From Bordetella parapertussis (GTDB lineage Bacteria > Acidobacteriota > Terriglobia > Bryobacterales > Bryobacteraceae), in the NCBI GenBank assembly GCA_943328975.2, contig CALQCC020000017.1, positions 1 through 64,000 of the forward strand: a stretch of DNA of 64,000 nt, read 5' to 3'. Within the stretch, counting starts at the first letter, position 1. Every line of letters begins with the position of its first letter. The position numbers were made by a program, and so were the translations under genes. Positions 9,194-18,109 of this stretch are shown in pieces. The notes beneath the pieces were generated by a model. That model saw only the letters and a program-made list of their open reading frames with translations, did not search any database and was not told the DNA's origin.

Positions 9194-10369
9194 TTACTCG
9201 CGGGGGGATCGTAGCGCGAGTACCAAGGCCACCGCCGCGATCACGGACGCCGTCATGCCCCACGTGGTGAGTAGTTCGTGCTGAATCAGGTACCCGGAGA
9301 CCAGCGGACCGATGATCATTGCGATAGAAGTCAGCGATTGCGTCAATCCCAATACGACGCCCTGCTCTTCGCGGGGCGTCGCTTGCGTGATCAAACTTGT
9401 CAGCGCAGGACGTACTAAGGACCCCATGGACATCACCGCCGTGGCGGCGCCCAAGGCCCCAATGGAGCGGCAGAACGCCAGCACCGCATACCCCACAACG
9501 TAGCCGAAGAACCCGGCGCGATTCAGAACGTTCTCACCAAAGCGCTTGGCCAAGCGTCCCAACGCGGGACCCTGCCAGAAGATGCCGAAGAATCCGGCCA
9601 GTCCCCAGGTGTAGCCCACTTGTTTGGGTCCGAAGGCCACGCCGTCCCAGGTCAAGCGGCGTTCTACAAACAGCGGCATTCCAGAGGTGAAGAGGGCAAA
9701 CGCAAGAGAAAAGAGGAAGAACTGGAACAAGCGCGAAGCGAGCAGCGGTTGGCGGAAATACCCAGCGTAGCTACCCCAATCCACCAGCGACAAGCGGCGT
9801 CCGGGGCCACCACCCACGCCTCCCGGCTTCACCGAAGGCAGCAGGACCCAGGTGGTGATGATGCTGGCAAAGGACATCGCCGCCGCGCCGAAGATCGGAT
9901 AGCGATAGTCGTATTGGGCGAGGAAGCCGGAGATCGCCGGCCCGACGAGGAAGCCCAATGCAAACGCGATTCCGATCACCCCGAAGGATTTCGTGCGCTC
10001 TTCCGGCTTGGTGATGTCGGTGATGTAAGCCTGCGCCAGCGATAAGTTGCCCGCCGTTGCGCCATCGATGGCCCGCGCCAGAAACAAGACCCACAGCGAG
10101 GGAGCGAATGCCGTGACGATAAAGCCAATGCAGGTGCCCGCTTGACTGACCAGCAGCAGAGGCTTGCGCCCCATGCGATCCGACAGGCGGCCCAGGATCG
10201 GTCCCGAGACCAGCTGACAAGCGGCATACACGCCGATCAGCCAGCCGACTTGCGCCGGACCAGCACCCATGCGCTCGGCATAGAAGGGCAGCAGCGGAAT
10301 CATGAGCGTAAGGCCCAGGACGTCCACGGCCACGATCAGGAAGATAGGAAGAAGAGGGGCAGAGACCAA
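9194..10369 (-). CDS. MFS transporter, TetA/TCR-like drug-proton antiporter type
   Basis: The 391-residue protein has twelve predicted membrane helices. The MFS loop 2-3 motif is clear (GRLSDRMGRKPLL near residue 61), and motif C-like glycine/proline patterns occur in helix 5 (FALGFLVGPAISGFLA). It resembles drug efflux transporters; the substrate cannot be told from sequence. The start is TTG at 10369, nine bases after the TAA of the zinc protease gene and in the same reading frame. It is the last gene of a YceI - protease - MFS operon. Confidence 0.9.
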   Translation of the reverse strand: MVSAPLLPIFLIVAVDVLGLTLMIPLLPFYAERMGAGPAQVGWLIGVYAACQLVSGPILGRLSDRMGRKPLLLVSQAGTCIGFIVTAFAPSLWVLFLARAIDGATAGNLSLAQAYITDITKPEERTKSFGVIGIAFALGFLVGPAISGFLAQYDYRYPIFGAAAMSFASIITTWVLLPSVKPGGVGGGPGRRLSLVDWGSYAGYFRQPLLASRLFQFFLFSLAFALFTSGMPLFVERRLTWDGVAFGPKQVGYTWGLAGFFGIFWQGPALGRLAKRFGENVLNRAGFFGYVVGYAVLAFCRSIGALGAATAVMSMGSLVRPALTSLITQATPREEQGVVLGLTQSLTSIAMIIGPLVSGYLIQHELLTTWGMTASVIAAVALVLALRSPRE

Positions 10370-10378
10370 GTCTCTATG

Positions 10379-11218
10379 TTACCGCGCGGAGAACGTATCG
10401 CAGGCTTCGACAGTCCCCTGCTCCAGTCCGCGCTTCAGCCACGTCACGCGTTGTTGCGATGTACCATGCGTGAAACTCTCGGGCGAGACACGCCCGGTGG
10501 CTTCTTTTTGCAGCCGATCATCGCCGATCGCCGCAGCGGCAGTCAGACCTTCCTCCACGTCGCCGGGTTCCAGCACGCCCTTCTCGGCGGTGCCATGACC
10601 CCACACTCCCGCGAAGCAATCGGCCTGCAGTTCCAACCGCACCGACAACTCATTCGCCGACGAGGGCCGAGCCTGCTGCGCGCGCCGCATCTCGCGCTCA
10701 ATGCCCAGCAGGTTCTGCACATGGTGACCCACTTCATGCGCCAAAACGTAAGCCTGCGCGAAATCTCCCGGAGCTCCGAAGCGCCGGTGCAACTCGTCGT
10801 AGAACGACAGGTCGATGTAAACTTTCTGATCCTCGGGACAGTAGAAAGGACCCGTGGCCGACTGGGCATCGCCACAGCCGGAGTCCGTCGCATCCGTAAA
10901 CAGCACCAGCTTCGTAGGCTGATAGTCAGACCCCAGCAGCTTGGTCCACACTTCCTGCGTATCATTCAACACAAACGTGGCGAACTGCCCCGCTTGGTCG
11001 TTCGGTGGAACACCGGTACTGGCCGAGCCCGCGTCGCTGATCCCGGCGTCGCCGCCCGAGAGCAAGCCCAACATCGAAGAGAGATCGCGCCCGGTCAGCC
11101 AGCTGAGGAAGAGGACGACGAGAATCGCCCCCAACCCCGCTCCGCCGCCCATACCGGCACGGCGCATGCCCCGCCGGTCTTCGACGTTTTCACTGGAACC
11201 ACCCGGTGTCCACCGCAT
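10379..11218 (-). CDS. YpfJ-family neutral zinc metallopeptidase
   Basis: The 279-residue protein belongs to the YpfJ / neutral zinc metallopeptidase family. It has a basic N-terminal region, one membrane helix (about residues 27-43), and the zinc site HEVGHHVQNLLG near residue 165. Family blocks ELQADCFAGVWGHG and HGTSQQRVTWLKRGLEQG follow. Mature enzymes are probably periplasmic and membrane-anchored; the natural substrate is unknown. It lies nine bases from the YceI gene upstream and nine from the MFS gene downstream. Confidence 0.92.
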   Translation of the reverse strand: MRWTPGGSSENVEDRRGMRRAGMGGGAGLGAILVVLFLSWLTGRDLSSMLGLLSGGDAGISDAGSASTGVPPNDQAGQFATFVLNDTQEVWTKLLGSDYQPTKLVLFTDATDSGCGDAQSATGPFYCPEDQKVYIDLSFYDELHRRFGAPGDFAQAYVLAHEVGHHVQNLLGIEREMRRAQQARPSSANELSVRLELQADCFAGVWGHGTAEKGVLEPGDVEEGLTAAAAIGDDRLQKEATGRVSPESFTHGTSQQRVTWLKRGLEQGTVEACDTFSAR

Positions 11219-11227
11219 CGTTACAAA

Positions 11228-11752
11228 CTACGCCGCGCGCGTGATTTCAAGATCGATGCTGACATCCACATCGTCGCTGACCATCAAGCCCACGCCTGGG
11301 AGCTCCATATTCCAGCCCATGCCGAACGCACTGCGGCTGATCTTTCCAGTCGCGGTCACGCCACGGCGCTTCAGCGTCCACGGATCGGTGACTTCCGCCG
11401 AAACGTTGCTCACGTTGAGCGTCGTTTCCTTGGTCACGCCGCGCAGCGTCAGATTGCCGACCACGGTATAACCCGCGCCTGCCTTGGCAACGCTGGTCGA
11501 TTTAAACGTCACCGCCGGATTCGCTTCCGCGTCCAGAATGTCTGGCGACTTCATGTGTCCATCGCGTTGTGCGTCGCGCGTGTAGAGGCTGGCTACTTCG
11601 ATCGATACGTCCACGCTGGAGGCTTCGGGATTCGCGTCATCAAAATTCACCGTGCCGGTCACGTTGCCAAATTCGCCTTTCACGAAGGCGATCGTCATGT
11701 GGCGCACCTGAAAATGGGCCGCGCTGTGTTTGGGGTCAATCTGATAAGTCAT
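11228..11752 (-). CDS. YceI-like lipocalin-fold protein
   Basis: The 174-residue protein carries the YceI pattern throughout: the opening YQIDPKHSAAHFQVRHM, GEFGNVTGTVNFDD, RDAQRDGHMKSPDILDAEANP and KKRGVTATGKISRSAFGM-type C-terminal strands. YceI proteins bind isoprenoid-like lipids in a barrel. There is no signal peptide, so this copy is probably cytoplasmic. It is the first gene of the three-gene minus-strand operon with the YpfJ protease and MFS transporter. Confidence 0.93.
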   Translation of the reverse strand: MTYQIDPKHSAAHFQVRHMTIAFVKGEFGNVTGTVNFDDANPEASSVDVSIEVASLYTRDAQRDGHMKSPDILDAEANPAVTFKSTSVAKAGAGYTVVGNLTLRGVTKETTLNVSNVSAEVTDPWTLKRRGVTATGKISRSAFGMGWNMELPGVGLMVSDDVDVSIDLEITRAA

Positions 11753-11831
11753 TGTTATGTTCTACACCTGAATGGGTCCCTAAAGCTAGTACCACCCCAA
11801 ACAGGGCGCCCGCCGCGTTAAGATACTGGCG

Positions 11832-12812
11832 ATGGCCGCGCTTTCCGAACATCGCCCTGCGCCCCCGCCGGCACCGTTAGTGGACCTGCGAGATCTGCAG
11901 CCCGCCCATTTGGATTCGCTGCTCCGCGAGGAATCGAAAGAATGGCGCACCGAACTCGATTGGGATTTTGAACCATCGGCAAATTTGGTCCGCCGCTTCG
12001 TCGGCATGCGCGGCCTCACCGGCTTCGTTCTTCCCGGAAATGGCATCTCGCAACCGCTGGGCTACGCCTACTATGTGGCCGATGAGGGCAAAGGTCTGGT
12101 CGGTGGCCTATTCGTTTCGCGCCCGCACCGAACGCAGGAAAACGAAGACGCACTCCTCTCCGCCGTGCTGGATGCGCTATGGAAGACGCCCTCGCTCTAT
12201 CGTGTGGAAGCGCAGTTGATGACGCTGGATTCCCCGCTCAATCGGCCGATCCCCTACGCGAGTCGCTTCCGCCTGCACGCCCGCAAATTTCTCGAAGTGC
12301 CCCTGGCGCACATCGTAACGTTGCCCCCGCGCGATTCGGCGTTGGCCATCTCGCCTTGGTCCGACAATCGCCGCACCGATGCCGCCCGCCTGATCGCCGC
12401 GGCCTACGCCGGACACATCGACAGCGAGATCAACGATCAATACCGCTCCCCTGGAGGCGCGCGCCGCTTCCTGACGAATATCGTCGAGTACCCCGGCTGC
12501 GGCGCTTTCTTTTCGCCCGCGTCTTTCATGGCCCTCCTGCCCAACGGACAAGGACTGGCCGGCATGAGCCTGGCGAGCATGGTAGCCCCCGGCGTCGGCC
12601 ACATCACGCAGGCGTGCGTAGCTCCGTCTTATCGCGGCACAGGCCTGGGTTACGAACTCCTGCGCCGATCGCTCGTCACGCTAGCCGCCCACGGCTGCCA
12701 CAAAGTGAGCCTAACGGTGACTTCGGCCAACACCGAGGCCGCTGACCTCTATCGGCGCATGGGCTTCGTCACGCGCCGCCATTTCGCCGCGTATGTGTGG
12801 GAACTGCGGTAG
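11832..12812 (+). CDS. GNAT family N-acetyltransferase
   Basis: The 326-residue protein has a C-terminal GNAT fold. The acetyl-CoA-binding motif A is at about residues 260-275 (QACVAPSYRGTGLGYELLRRS), followed by NTEAADLYRRMGFVTRRHF, the usual final block. The N-terminal half also has a weaker GNAT-like pattern, so the protein may be a tandem acetyltransferase. The substrate is unknown. It is transcribed divergently from the YceI operon across 79 bases. Confidence 0.85.
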   Translation: MAALSEHRPAPPPAPLVDLRDLQPAHLDSLLREESKEWRTELDWDFEPSANLVRRFVGMRGLTGFVLPGNGISQPLGYAYYVADEGKGLVGGLFVSRPHRTQENEDALLSAVLDALWKTPSLYRVEAQLMTLDSPLNRPIPYASRFRLHARKFLEVPLAHIVTLPPRDSALAISPWSDNRRTDAARLIAAAYAGHIDSEINDQYRSPGGARRFLTNIVEYPGCGAFFSPASFMALLPNGQGLAGMSLASMVAPGVGHITQACVAPSYRGTGLGYELLRRSLVTLAAHGCHKVSLTVTSANTEAADLYRRMGFVTRRHFAAYVWELR

Positions 12813-12815
12813 CCG

Positions 12816-13922
12816 CTACTCCTTCCAGCTAACCTTCACCACCCGATCGCCTTCGAACGCCCCGATATAGACGTTGTTGCCTACCTGCAACGCCGACGAC
12901 ACGCCCGGGATCAAAACGCCCTTGCCGTTCGAGTCATACACGGTCTTCTCCATCATGCTCGATACGTCAATCGCCGCCACGCCGAACGCCTGCCGGCAGA
13001 ACTGCCCACTCCCCGCCGGGCATTCCCCCGCGATTCCCTTGATCCCGGCCGCCAGCAAATTCCCCTTCTTGGTCCACGTCAGATTGTCCGGCATGAAGTC
13101 TAACTTCACTACACCCGTCTGCTTCTGCGCCTTCAGATCGTAACGCCGGGCTTCCTTCGACGCGTACACCGCGTAATAGGCCGTCTTCCCATCCGCCGTT
13201 GCGACCACGCCGTTCGGATAGGCAGTGCGCGTGCCCGGCAACTCCTGCTCGCCCTTGGCCTGCGACCACGTCACTACGAATCCCGTAGGTTGCCCACCGA
13301 AGGCTCCGCCGCCGCCCTGCTTGCCTTTGGCCTGCGGGTCCGCCGGAATCCCGGTAGGATGCGTCGCGACGAAACTCCCGTCCGCCAGCGCGGCTACGTC
13401 GTTATATTCCGGCTCCGGCGACACCACACAGCCGTGCCATACGATGCCCCACGCGGTACCGACGTGCCGCAACTCAAACATCTCGATCGATTGCCGCCCG
13501 CCGTGGTTCACGACGTACAACTGCTGCACCCCATTCGACCGCTTCACCAGCGACGTCCCATGCGGAGCCAGCGCCTCGCCAATCGGACCCGGACAGGCCG
13601 CGGCGCCCCAATCCTTCAATGGCTCATTCGTAGCCGTCAATTTCGTGAACGTCTTCTTCGCCGGATCGAACAAGTACAGCCCCGCCGCACCGCTGGCCAC
13701 ACCCGCTCCACCCGGACCCGTAACAAACTGCGGCACAACCAAGAATTTCCCGTCGGGAGTCAATTCCAGATCTTCCGGCGACCGCGTCCCGCAGATCACC
13801 TCGGCATCGCCGTGCACACCGCAACCCAGCGGAGCCGGCATAACAGGCCCCTTTTGTTGCGCCATCGCCGCACCAGCCACGGCCGCAGCCGCCCATACCA
13901 ACTTAGTGAAGTTCGAATTCAT
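12816..13922 (-). CDS. Secreted beta-propeller-like protein (SMP-30/YncE type)
   Basis: The 368-residue protein has a signal peptide (cleavage near AAMAQQ) and repeated propeller-like blades such as SPEDLELTPDGKFLVVPQF, NDVAALADGSFVATHPTG and YPNGVVATADGKTAYYAVY. It resembles SMP-30/strictosidine-synthase-type six-bladed propellers but lacks an unambiguous metal site, so no reaction is proposed. Its stop is four bases from the end of the convergent GNAT gene. A tandem 14-base repeat with two GGAGG-containing copies lies just upstream of the ATG. Confidence 0.8.
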   Translation of the reverse strand: MNSNFTKLVWAAAAVAGAAMAQQKGPVMPAPLGCGVHGDAEVICGTRSPEDLELTPDGKFLVVPQFVTGPGGAGVASGAAGLYLFDPAKKTFTKLTATNEPLKDWGAAACPGPIGEALAPHGTSLVKRSNGVQQLYVVNHGGRQSIEMFELRHVGTAWGIVWHGCVVSPEPEYNDVAALADGSFVATHPTGIPADPQAKGKQGGGGAFGGQPTGFVVTWSQAKGEQELPGTRTAYPNGVVATADGKTAYYAVYASKEARRYDLKAQKQTGVVKLDFMPDNLTWTKKGNLLAAGIKGIAGECPAGSGQFCRQAFGVAAIDVSSMMEKTVYDSNGKGVLIPGVSSALQVGNNVYIGAFEGDRVVKVSWKE

Positions 13923-13933
13923 GATCTGCCTCT

Positions 13934-13960
13934 CCTTGCCTCCAAGACCTTGCCTCCAAG
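13934..13960. repeat. Tandem 14-bp repeat upstream of secreted protein gene
   Basis: CCTTGCCTCCAAG occurs at 13934-13946 and again at 13948-13960. Read on the minus strand, each copy carries GGAGG, giving two extra Shine-Dalgarno-like sites upstream of the ATG at 13922. It may be a simple duplication. Confidence 0.6.
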
Positions 13961-14008
13961 GATGATATCAACGTTCCGGCACGCGGTCTTGCTAACCTAG
14001 TAGTTTGC

Positions 14009-14869
14009 ATGGCTTGGTTTAATCGAGAGAAATCCGGCGTCGAGGAAGACATTTCCGATCAGGAACGCCACATCCGCACCGAAGGCCTCTGGCTGAAGTG
14101 CGAGAAGTGTTCCCAGATCATCTGGAAGAAGGCTCTGGACGAGAATCTCCAGTGCTGCCCCAAGTGCGATTTCCACTTTCGCTTGGAGGCGCCCGCCCGG
14201 GTAGCGATGCTGCTCGATGGCGAATACGAAGAGTTCGACAAGAACCTGATCTCCACCGATCCTCTGCGCTTTGAGGACAACAAGAAGTATTCCGCCAAGC
14301 TGACCATCGCGCGCCAGAATTCCGATTCCGCCGACGCCCTGCTTTCCGTCGGTGGCAACCTCGACGGCCGTCGCGTCCACGTCTGCGCCATGGAGTTCCG
14401 CTTCATGGGCGGCAGCATGGGAGCCGTAGTCGGCGAAAAAATCACCCGAGCCGTGGAACGCAGCATCGAGCTAAAGGTCCCGCTCATCATCGTCTCCGCA
14501 TCCGGCGGCGCGCGCATGCAAGAGGGAGCCATCAGCCTGATGCAGCTAGCCCGCATCTCCGCCGCGCTCATGCGCCTGGATGAGGCCGGCGTCCCTTATA
14601 TCAGCCTCCTGACCGACCCCACGACGGGCGGCGTCACCGCCAGCTTCGCCATGCTCGGCGACCTCAACATCGGCGAGCCCGGAGCCCTCATCGCCTTCGC
14701 CGGCCCCCGCGTCATCGAACAAACCATCCGCCAGAAATTACCCGAAGGCTTCCAACGCAGCGAGTTCCTACTGGAACACGGCTTCCTCGACGCTGTAGTG
14801 AAGCGGTCGGAGATGAAAGCGTTCATCTCCCGGTCGCTGAAGTTCTTCTGTGACGCGTCCGCCCAATAA
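14009..14869 (+). CDS. accD: Acetyl-CoA carboxylase carboxyltransferase subunit beta
   Basis: The 286-residue protein matches AccD in length and layout. A four-cysteine zinc ribbon lies near residues 30-54 (LKCEKCSQIIW, then CCPKCDFHF). The crotonase-fold carboxyltransferase domain carries SASGGARMQEGAISLMQLA and LTDPTTGGVTASFAMLGD. With AccA it transfers carboxyl from biotin to acetyl-CoA, the first step in fatty acid synthesis. No accA or folC is adjacent. A 91-base stretch of the 3' half (14683-14773) is repeated at 15098-15188. Confidence 0.96.
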   Translation: MAWFNREKSGVEEDISDQERHIRTEGLWLKCEKCSQIIWKKALDENLQCCPKCDFHFRLEAPARVAMLLDGEYEEFDKNLISTDPLRFEDNKKYSAKLTIARQNSDSADALLSVGGNLDGRRVHVCAMEFRFMGGSMGAVVGEKITRAVERSIELKVPLIIVSASGGARMQEGAISLMQLARISAALMRLDEAGVPYISLLTDPTTGGVTASFAMLGDLNIGEPGALIAFAGPRVIEQTIRQKLPEGFQRSEFLLEHGFLDAVVKRSEMKAFISRSLKFFCDASAQ

Positions 14870-14933
14870 TTCAACCGTCGGATTAACGCGGGTGCAGGTG
14901 GGTCAAATGGGAAGACAGTGCTAAGCTTTGGCC

Positions 14934-15098
14934 ATGGACAGAAAACTTGTCTTGGAACTGGTGGCGTCGCTTGGCTCGGTCGTACCACTTTTTGTGGTGC
15001 TGTTCCTCGTGCTCTTCGCCCCGAAGTCTGCGCAGCAAAAACCCTATCTGAAAAGGGTTGCGAAGAAGTACAGCATCCCCCCGCTCAACCTCAGATAA
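14934..15098 (+). CDS. 54-residue single-pass membrane peptide
   Basis: The ATG at 14934 opens a 54-residue frame ending in TAA at 15096-15098. It has an acidic/basic N-terminus (MDRKLVLELV), one hydrophobic helix (SVVPLFVVLFLVLFAP) and a basic C-terminal tail (YLKRVAKKYSIPPLNLR), consistent with a small inner-membrane peptide. There is no strong Shine-Dalgarno site. Its stop codon touches the first base of the accD-derived fragment. No family is recognised. Confidence 0.5.
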   Translation: MDRKLVLELVASLGSVVPLFVVLFLVLFAPKSAQQKPYLKRVAKKYSIPPLNLR

Positions 15099-15188
15099 GC
15101 CCTCATCGCCTTCGCCGGTCACCGCGTCATCGAACAAGCCATCGGCCACAAACTCCCCGAAGGCTTCCAACGCAGCGAGTTCCTACTG
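15098..15188 (+). pseudogene. accD fragment (partial duplication)
   Basis: These 91 bases align without gaps to accD bases 14683-14773, with seven mismatches by eye (about 92% identity). The segment corresponds to the AccD stretch ALIAFAGPRVIEQ through QRSEFLL near residues 225-255. It lacks a start and the remainder of the domain, so it is a non-coding remnant. It lies 229 bases after the accD stop. Confidence 0.85.
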
Positions 15189-15225
15189 TTTTTCTGTAAG
15201 GGTAAGGTTCGGGACGAACCATTCC

Positions 15226-15672
15226 TCACTCGGCCAACGGGACCTCCGCCAGGATACAATCCTCTGGGCCTAAGCAGCGGGATAGGTGGCCCTTTCCCGT
15301 AATGTCTTCGGCCAGGATCACTCTGCCCGGCTCCAGTGGAATCTTTTTCCCGTCCGCGAGTTCGATTTCAAATCGGCCGCTGACCGTGATAACGTACTGG
15401 CGCCGGGGAGCCGGATGCCATTCCTGGACGTAACCGGCAGGCAATTTCAGGTAGAAAAATCCGGTGGCCTTCACAAGCGGGGTTTGCCCGATCCCATCGG
15501 GGCGCGTTGCGAACCGCGCTTCCGTTTCCTCGGCGTGAGTCTGGCCATCGGAGCCGGTATAGAGCCGCGTCATGACAGCGGATGCGTTCGGTTGCGCGGG
15601 GATAAGCGGGGCAAAGATCAATGAGCTCCCTACCAGAACTGCGGGAACATAGCGTCGGGTATTCGGTGTCAT
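15226..15672 (-). CDS. Secreted cupin-domain protein
   Basis: The 148-residue precursor has a signal peptide ([15 protein letters not shown]) and a single small cupin barrel. Recognisable strands are [22 protein letters not shown], then [22 protein letters not shown]. One His of a typical cupin metal site is visible (GKGHLSR); the first motif is weak ([10 protein letters not shown]). Related secreted cupins are common in acidobacteria and mostly have no known function. Confidence 0.75.
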   Translation of the reverse strand: MTPNTRRYVPAVLVGSSLIFAPLIPAQPNASAVMTRLYTGSDGQTHAEETEARFATRPDGIGQTPLVKATGFFYLKLPAGYVQEWHPAPRRQYVITVSGRFEIELADGKKIPLEPGRVILAEDITGKGHLSRCLGPEDCILAEVPLAE

Positions 15673-15828
15673 CGCTTGCAGGATTGTAGCATCCGTAGCA
15701 TCTCGGACAGTTGACCCACGAACGAAGTTCTCCTAGGCCACACACGCTGAGCGGCCAGTCCTCGCCCCAGCACACAGCCGCTCTCTCCAGGAAAGTCACA
15801 ACAAAGATCCCGGACCGTGGTTTGTTTC

Positions 15829-15849
15829 ATGAGGTTTGCGTTACTCTAA
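15829..15849 (+). CDS. Possible six-codon leader peptide before ABC-F gene
   Basis: ATG at 15829 opens MRFALL and stops at 15847-15849, 17 bases before the ABC-F start. Some ribosome-protection ABC-F genes are controlled by short leader ORFs. Here the ORF has no clear ribosome-binding site and no terminator hairpin was seen, so this is speculative. Confidence 0.2.
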   Translation: MRFALL

Positions 15850-15866
15850 GAGTTCACCTCCCGCCC

Positions 15867-17780
15867 ATGATTCAACTGCAGGGCGCTGGAAAGCGCTTCG
15901 GACACAAACTCCTTTTTGAAGATTGCAACTGGCTGATCACGCCTAACGAGCGCACCGGCCTGGTCGGTGGCAACGGCACCGGCAAGTCGACGCTGCTCAA
16001 GATCATCCACGGAGCCGAGTCGCTCGACTACGGCCAGATCAGTTACACCAAGGGCACCACGCTCGGCTACCTGCCGCAGGACGGCCTCGCGCTGGCCGGA
16101 CGCAGCGTCTTCAACGAATGCCTCAGCGTGTTCGATGACCTCCACGCGATGGAGCGCGAGCTTGAAACGCTGCATCACCAGCTCGGCGAACTCGACCCGA
16201 ACAGTCCCGAATACGCCGCGGCCTCTGACCGCTCGCATCATATTGATACGGAATTTCGGAACCGGGACGGCTACGCCATCGAAGCGCAAGTCGGCAGTGT
16301 GCTCAACGGCCTCGGCTTCGGTAAGGACGATTGGCCGCGCTTCACCGAAGAGTTCTCCGGCGGCTGGCAGATGCGTATCGCGCTCGCGAAGCTCCTGCTG
16401 CAGAAGCCGAATCTGCTGCTGCTCGACGAACCGACGAACCATCTCGACCTCGAAGCCCGCAACTGGCTCGAAAGCTATCTCCTTTCGTACCCGTTCGGCT
16501 ACATCCTGATCTCGCACGATCGCTACTTCCTCGATGTCACGGTGAATAAGACCGTCGAGGTTTGGAACAAGCGCGTCCACTTCTACACCGGCAACTACGA
16601 AAAGTATCTGAACTCGAAGGCCGAAAAGAAAACCCAGCTCGAAGCCGCCTACCGCAACCAGCGCGAGCGCATCGAACAACTGGAAGCCTTCATCAATCGC
16701 TTCCGCGCGCAGGCCACCAAGGCCAAGCAGGTCCAGAGCCGCATCAAGGAGCTCGACAAAATCGAGCGCATCGAGATCCCGCCTGAAGAAGGCGCGATCC
16801 ATTTCTCATTCCCGCAGCCCAAACCCAGCGGACGCGTCGTCGCCGAATTCAAGGATGTCTCGAAAAGCTACGGCGAAAAACTGGTCTTCAGCGGAGCCAA
16901 CTTCGTAGTCGAACGCGGCGACCGCATCGCGCTAGTCGGCGTGAACGGCGCCGGAAAATCGACGCTGATCAAGCTGCTCTCTGGAGCCGAGCCGCTCTCC
17001 ACCGGCACCTACACGCTGGGCCACAACGCCATGGTCGATTACTTCGCCCAGGATCAATACAAAGAGTTAGACAAAGAAGCGCGCATGATCGACGACATCG
17101 CCAACTCGTCCCCTCGCGCCACGCAAACCCAGCTCCGCAGTCTGCTCGGTTGCTTCCTGTTCAGCGAAGACGACGTATTCAAAAAGATCGGCGTGTTAAG
17201 CGGTGGCGAACGCAATCGCTACGCGCTGGCGAAGATCCTGCTAGCTCCGTCCAACTTCCTGCTATTAGACGAGCCCACTAACCACTTGGATATGCGCGCG
17301 AAAGATGTGCTCCTGGAAGCCCTGCGCGAATATACCGGCACGGTGGTCCTGGTCTCGCATGACCGCTACTTCATCGACAACCTGGCCACGCGCATCTTCG
17401 AAATCGAAGAGGGTCACGTCCACGTCTACCCCGGCAACTACGAAGATTACCTGTGGCGCAAGTCCGGCGGCCCCGCGACGCTCGCCCCGCAGTCCGCGGC
17501 CCCCGTGGTGCTCGCAACAAAAGAGCCCGAGGCGCCCGAATCCAAGAAGCGCGTCAACCCCATGAAGCTCCAAAAGCTTCGCGACCAGCTCGCAAAAACC
17601 GAACACACCATCGCCCAACTGGAATCTGAGATCGCGCAGCACGAAGCCGCACTAGGCGATTACAAGAGCGCTGAAGAAACCGTCCGCGTCACCGAATTAC
17701 TGGGAGCGAAGCGCGCCGAACTCGACAACCGCGTAGCCGACTGGGAACAAATCTCCCAAGAGCTGGAAGAGAACAGCTAG
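15867..17780 (+). CDS. ABC-F family ATPase (Uup/EttA-like)
   Basis: The chosen start is the ATG at 15867 (MIQLQGAGKRFG), where family similarity begins; the frame is open 52 codons further upstream. The 637-residue protein has two ABC domains with no membrane segment. Walker A motifs are GGNGTGKST and GVNGAGKST; signatures are FSGGWQMRIALAKLLL and LSGGERNRYALAKILL; Walker B motifs end in LLLDEPTNHLD. A linker rich in Arg/Lys/Glu joins the domains, and a C-terminal coiled coil (about residues 565-635) suggests the Uup group. ABC-F proteins act on the ribosome. Confidence 0.93.
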   Translation: MIQLQGAGKRFGHKLLFEDCNWLITPNERTGLVGGNGTGKSTLLKIIHGAESLDYGQISYTKGTTLGYLPQDGLALAGRSVFNECLSVFDDLHAMERELETLHHQLGELDPNSPEYAAASDRSHHIDTEFRNRDGYAIEAQVGSVLNGLGFGKDDWPRFTEEFSGGWQMRIALAKLLLQKPNLLLLDEPTNHLDLEARNWLESYLLSYPFGYILISHDRYFLDVTVNKTVEVWNKRVHFYTGNYEKYLNSKAEKKTQLEAAYRNQRERIEQLEAFINRFRAQATKAKQVQSRIKELDKIERIEIPPEEGAIHFSFPQPKPSGRVVAEFKDVSKSYGEKLVFSGANFVVERGDRIALVGVNGAGKSTLIKLLSGAEPLSTGTYTLGHNAMVDYFAQDQYKELDKEARMIDDIANSSPRATQTQLRSLLGCFLFSEDDVFKKIGVLSGGERNRYALAKILLAPSNFLLLDEPTNHLDMRAKDVLLEALREYTGTVVLVSHDRYFIDNLATRIFEIEEGHVHVYPGNYEDYLWRKSGGPATLAPQSAAPVVLATKEPEAPESKKRVNPMKLQKLRDQLAKTEHTIAQLESEIAQHEAALGDYKSAEETVRVTELLGAKRAELDNRVADWEQISQELEENS

Positions 17781-18109
17781 AGTTTGTCGTAAAACGCGAA
17801 CGCCACCGCCGCAAGTATCAACACAAACGACACCACGTAGTTCCACCGCAGCGCTTCGCCTAAATAGAAGTAGGCGAACCCGCTGAACACCACCAGGGTG
17901 ATGCACTCCTGCATGATCTTCAGTTGATACCCGGTAAACCGCCCATACCCCAGCCGATTCGCCGGGACCTGAAAACAATATTCCCCCAGCGCGATCAGCC
18001 AACTTACCAGAATCGCAGCGACCATGCCCACGTCACGCCGTTTCAAGTGCCCGTACCAGGCGAACGTCATGAAGGTATTGGAAATCAGAAGCAGGAGAAC
18101 GGTGCTCAT
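17777..18109 (-). CDS. DMT-like DUF486 membrane protein
   Basis: The 110-residue protein has four membrane helices and matches DUF486: NTFMTFAWYGHLK, VSWLIALGEYCFQVPANRLGY, then LKIMQECITLVVFSGFAY and the final VLILAAVAFAFYDKL. It is a short relative of drug/metabolite transporters with unknown substrate. Its ATG overlaps the stop of the upstream secreted protein as ATGA. Its 3' end overlaps the ABC-F gene tail to tail by four bases. Confidence 0.92.
   Translation of the reverse strand: MSTVLLLLISNTFMTFAWYGHLKRRDVGMVAAILVSWLIALGEYCFQVPANRLGYGRFTGYQLKIMQECITLVVFSGFAYFYLGEALRWNYVVSFVLILAAVAFAFYDKL

Noticed and set aside
10142-11821. 559-codon plus-strand frame
   Set aside because: It is antisense to MFS, YpfJ and YceI genes, all well supported.
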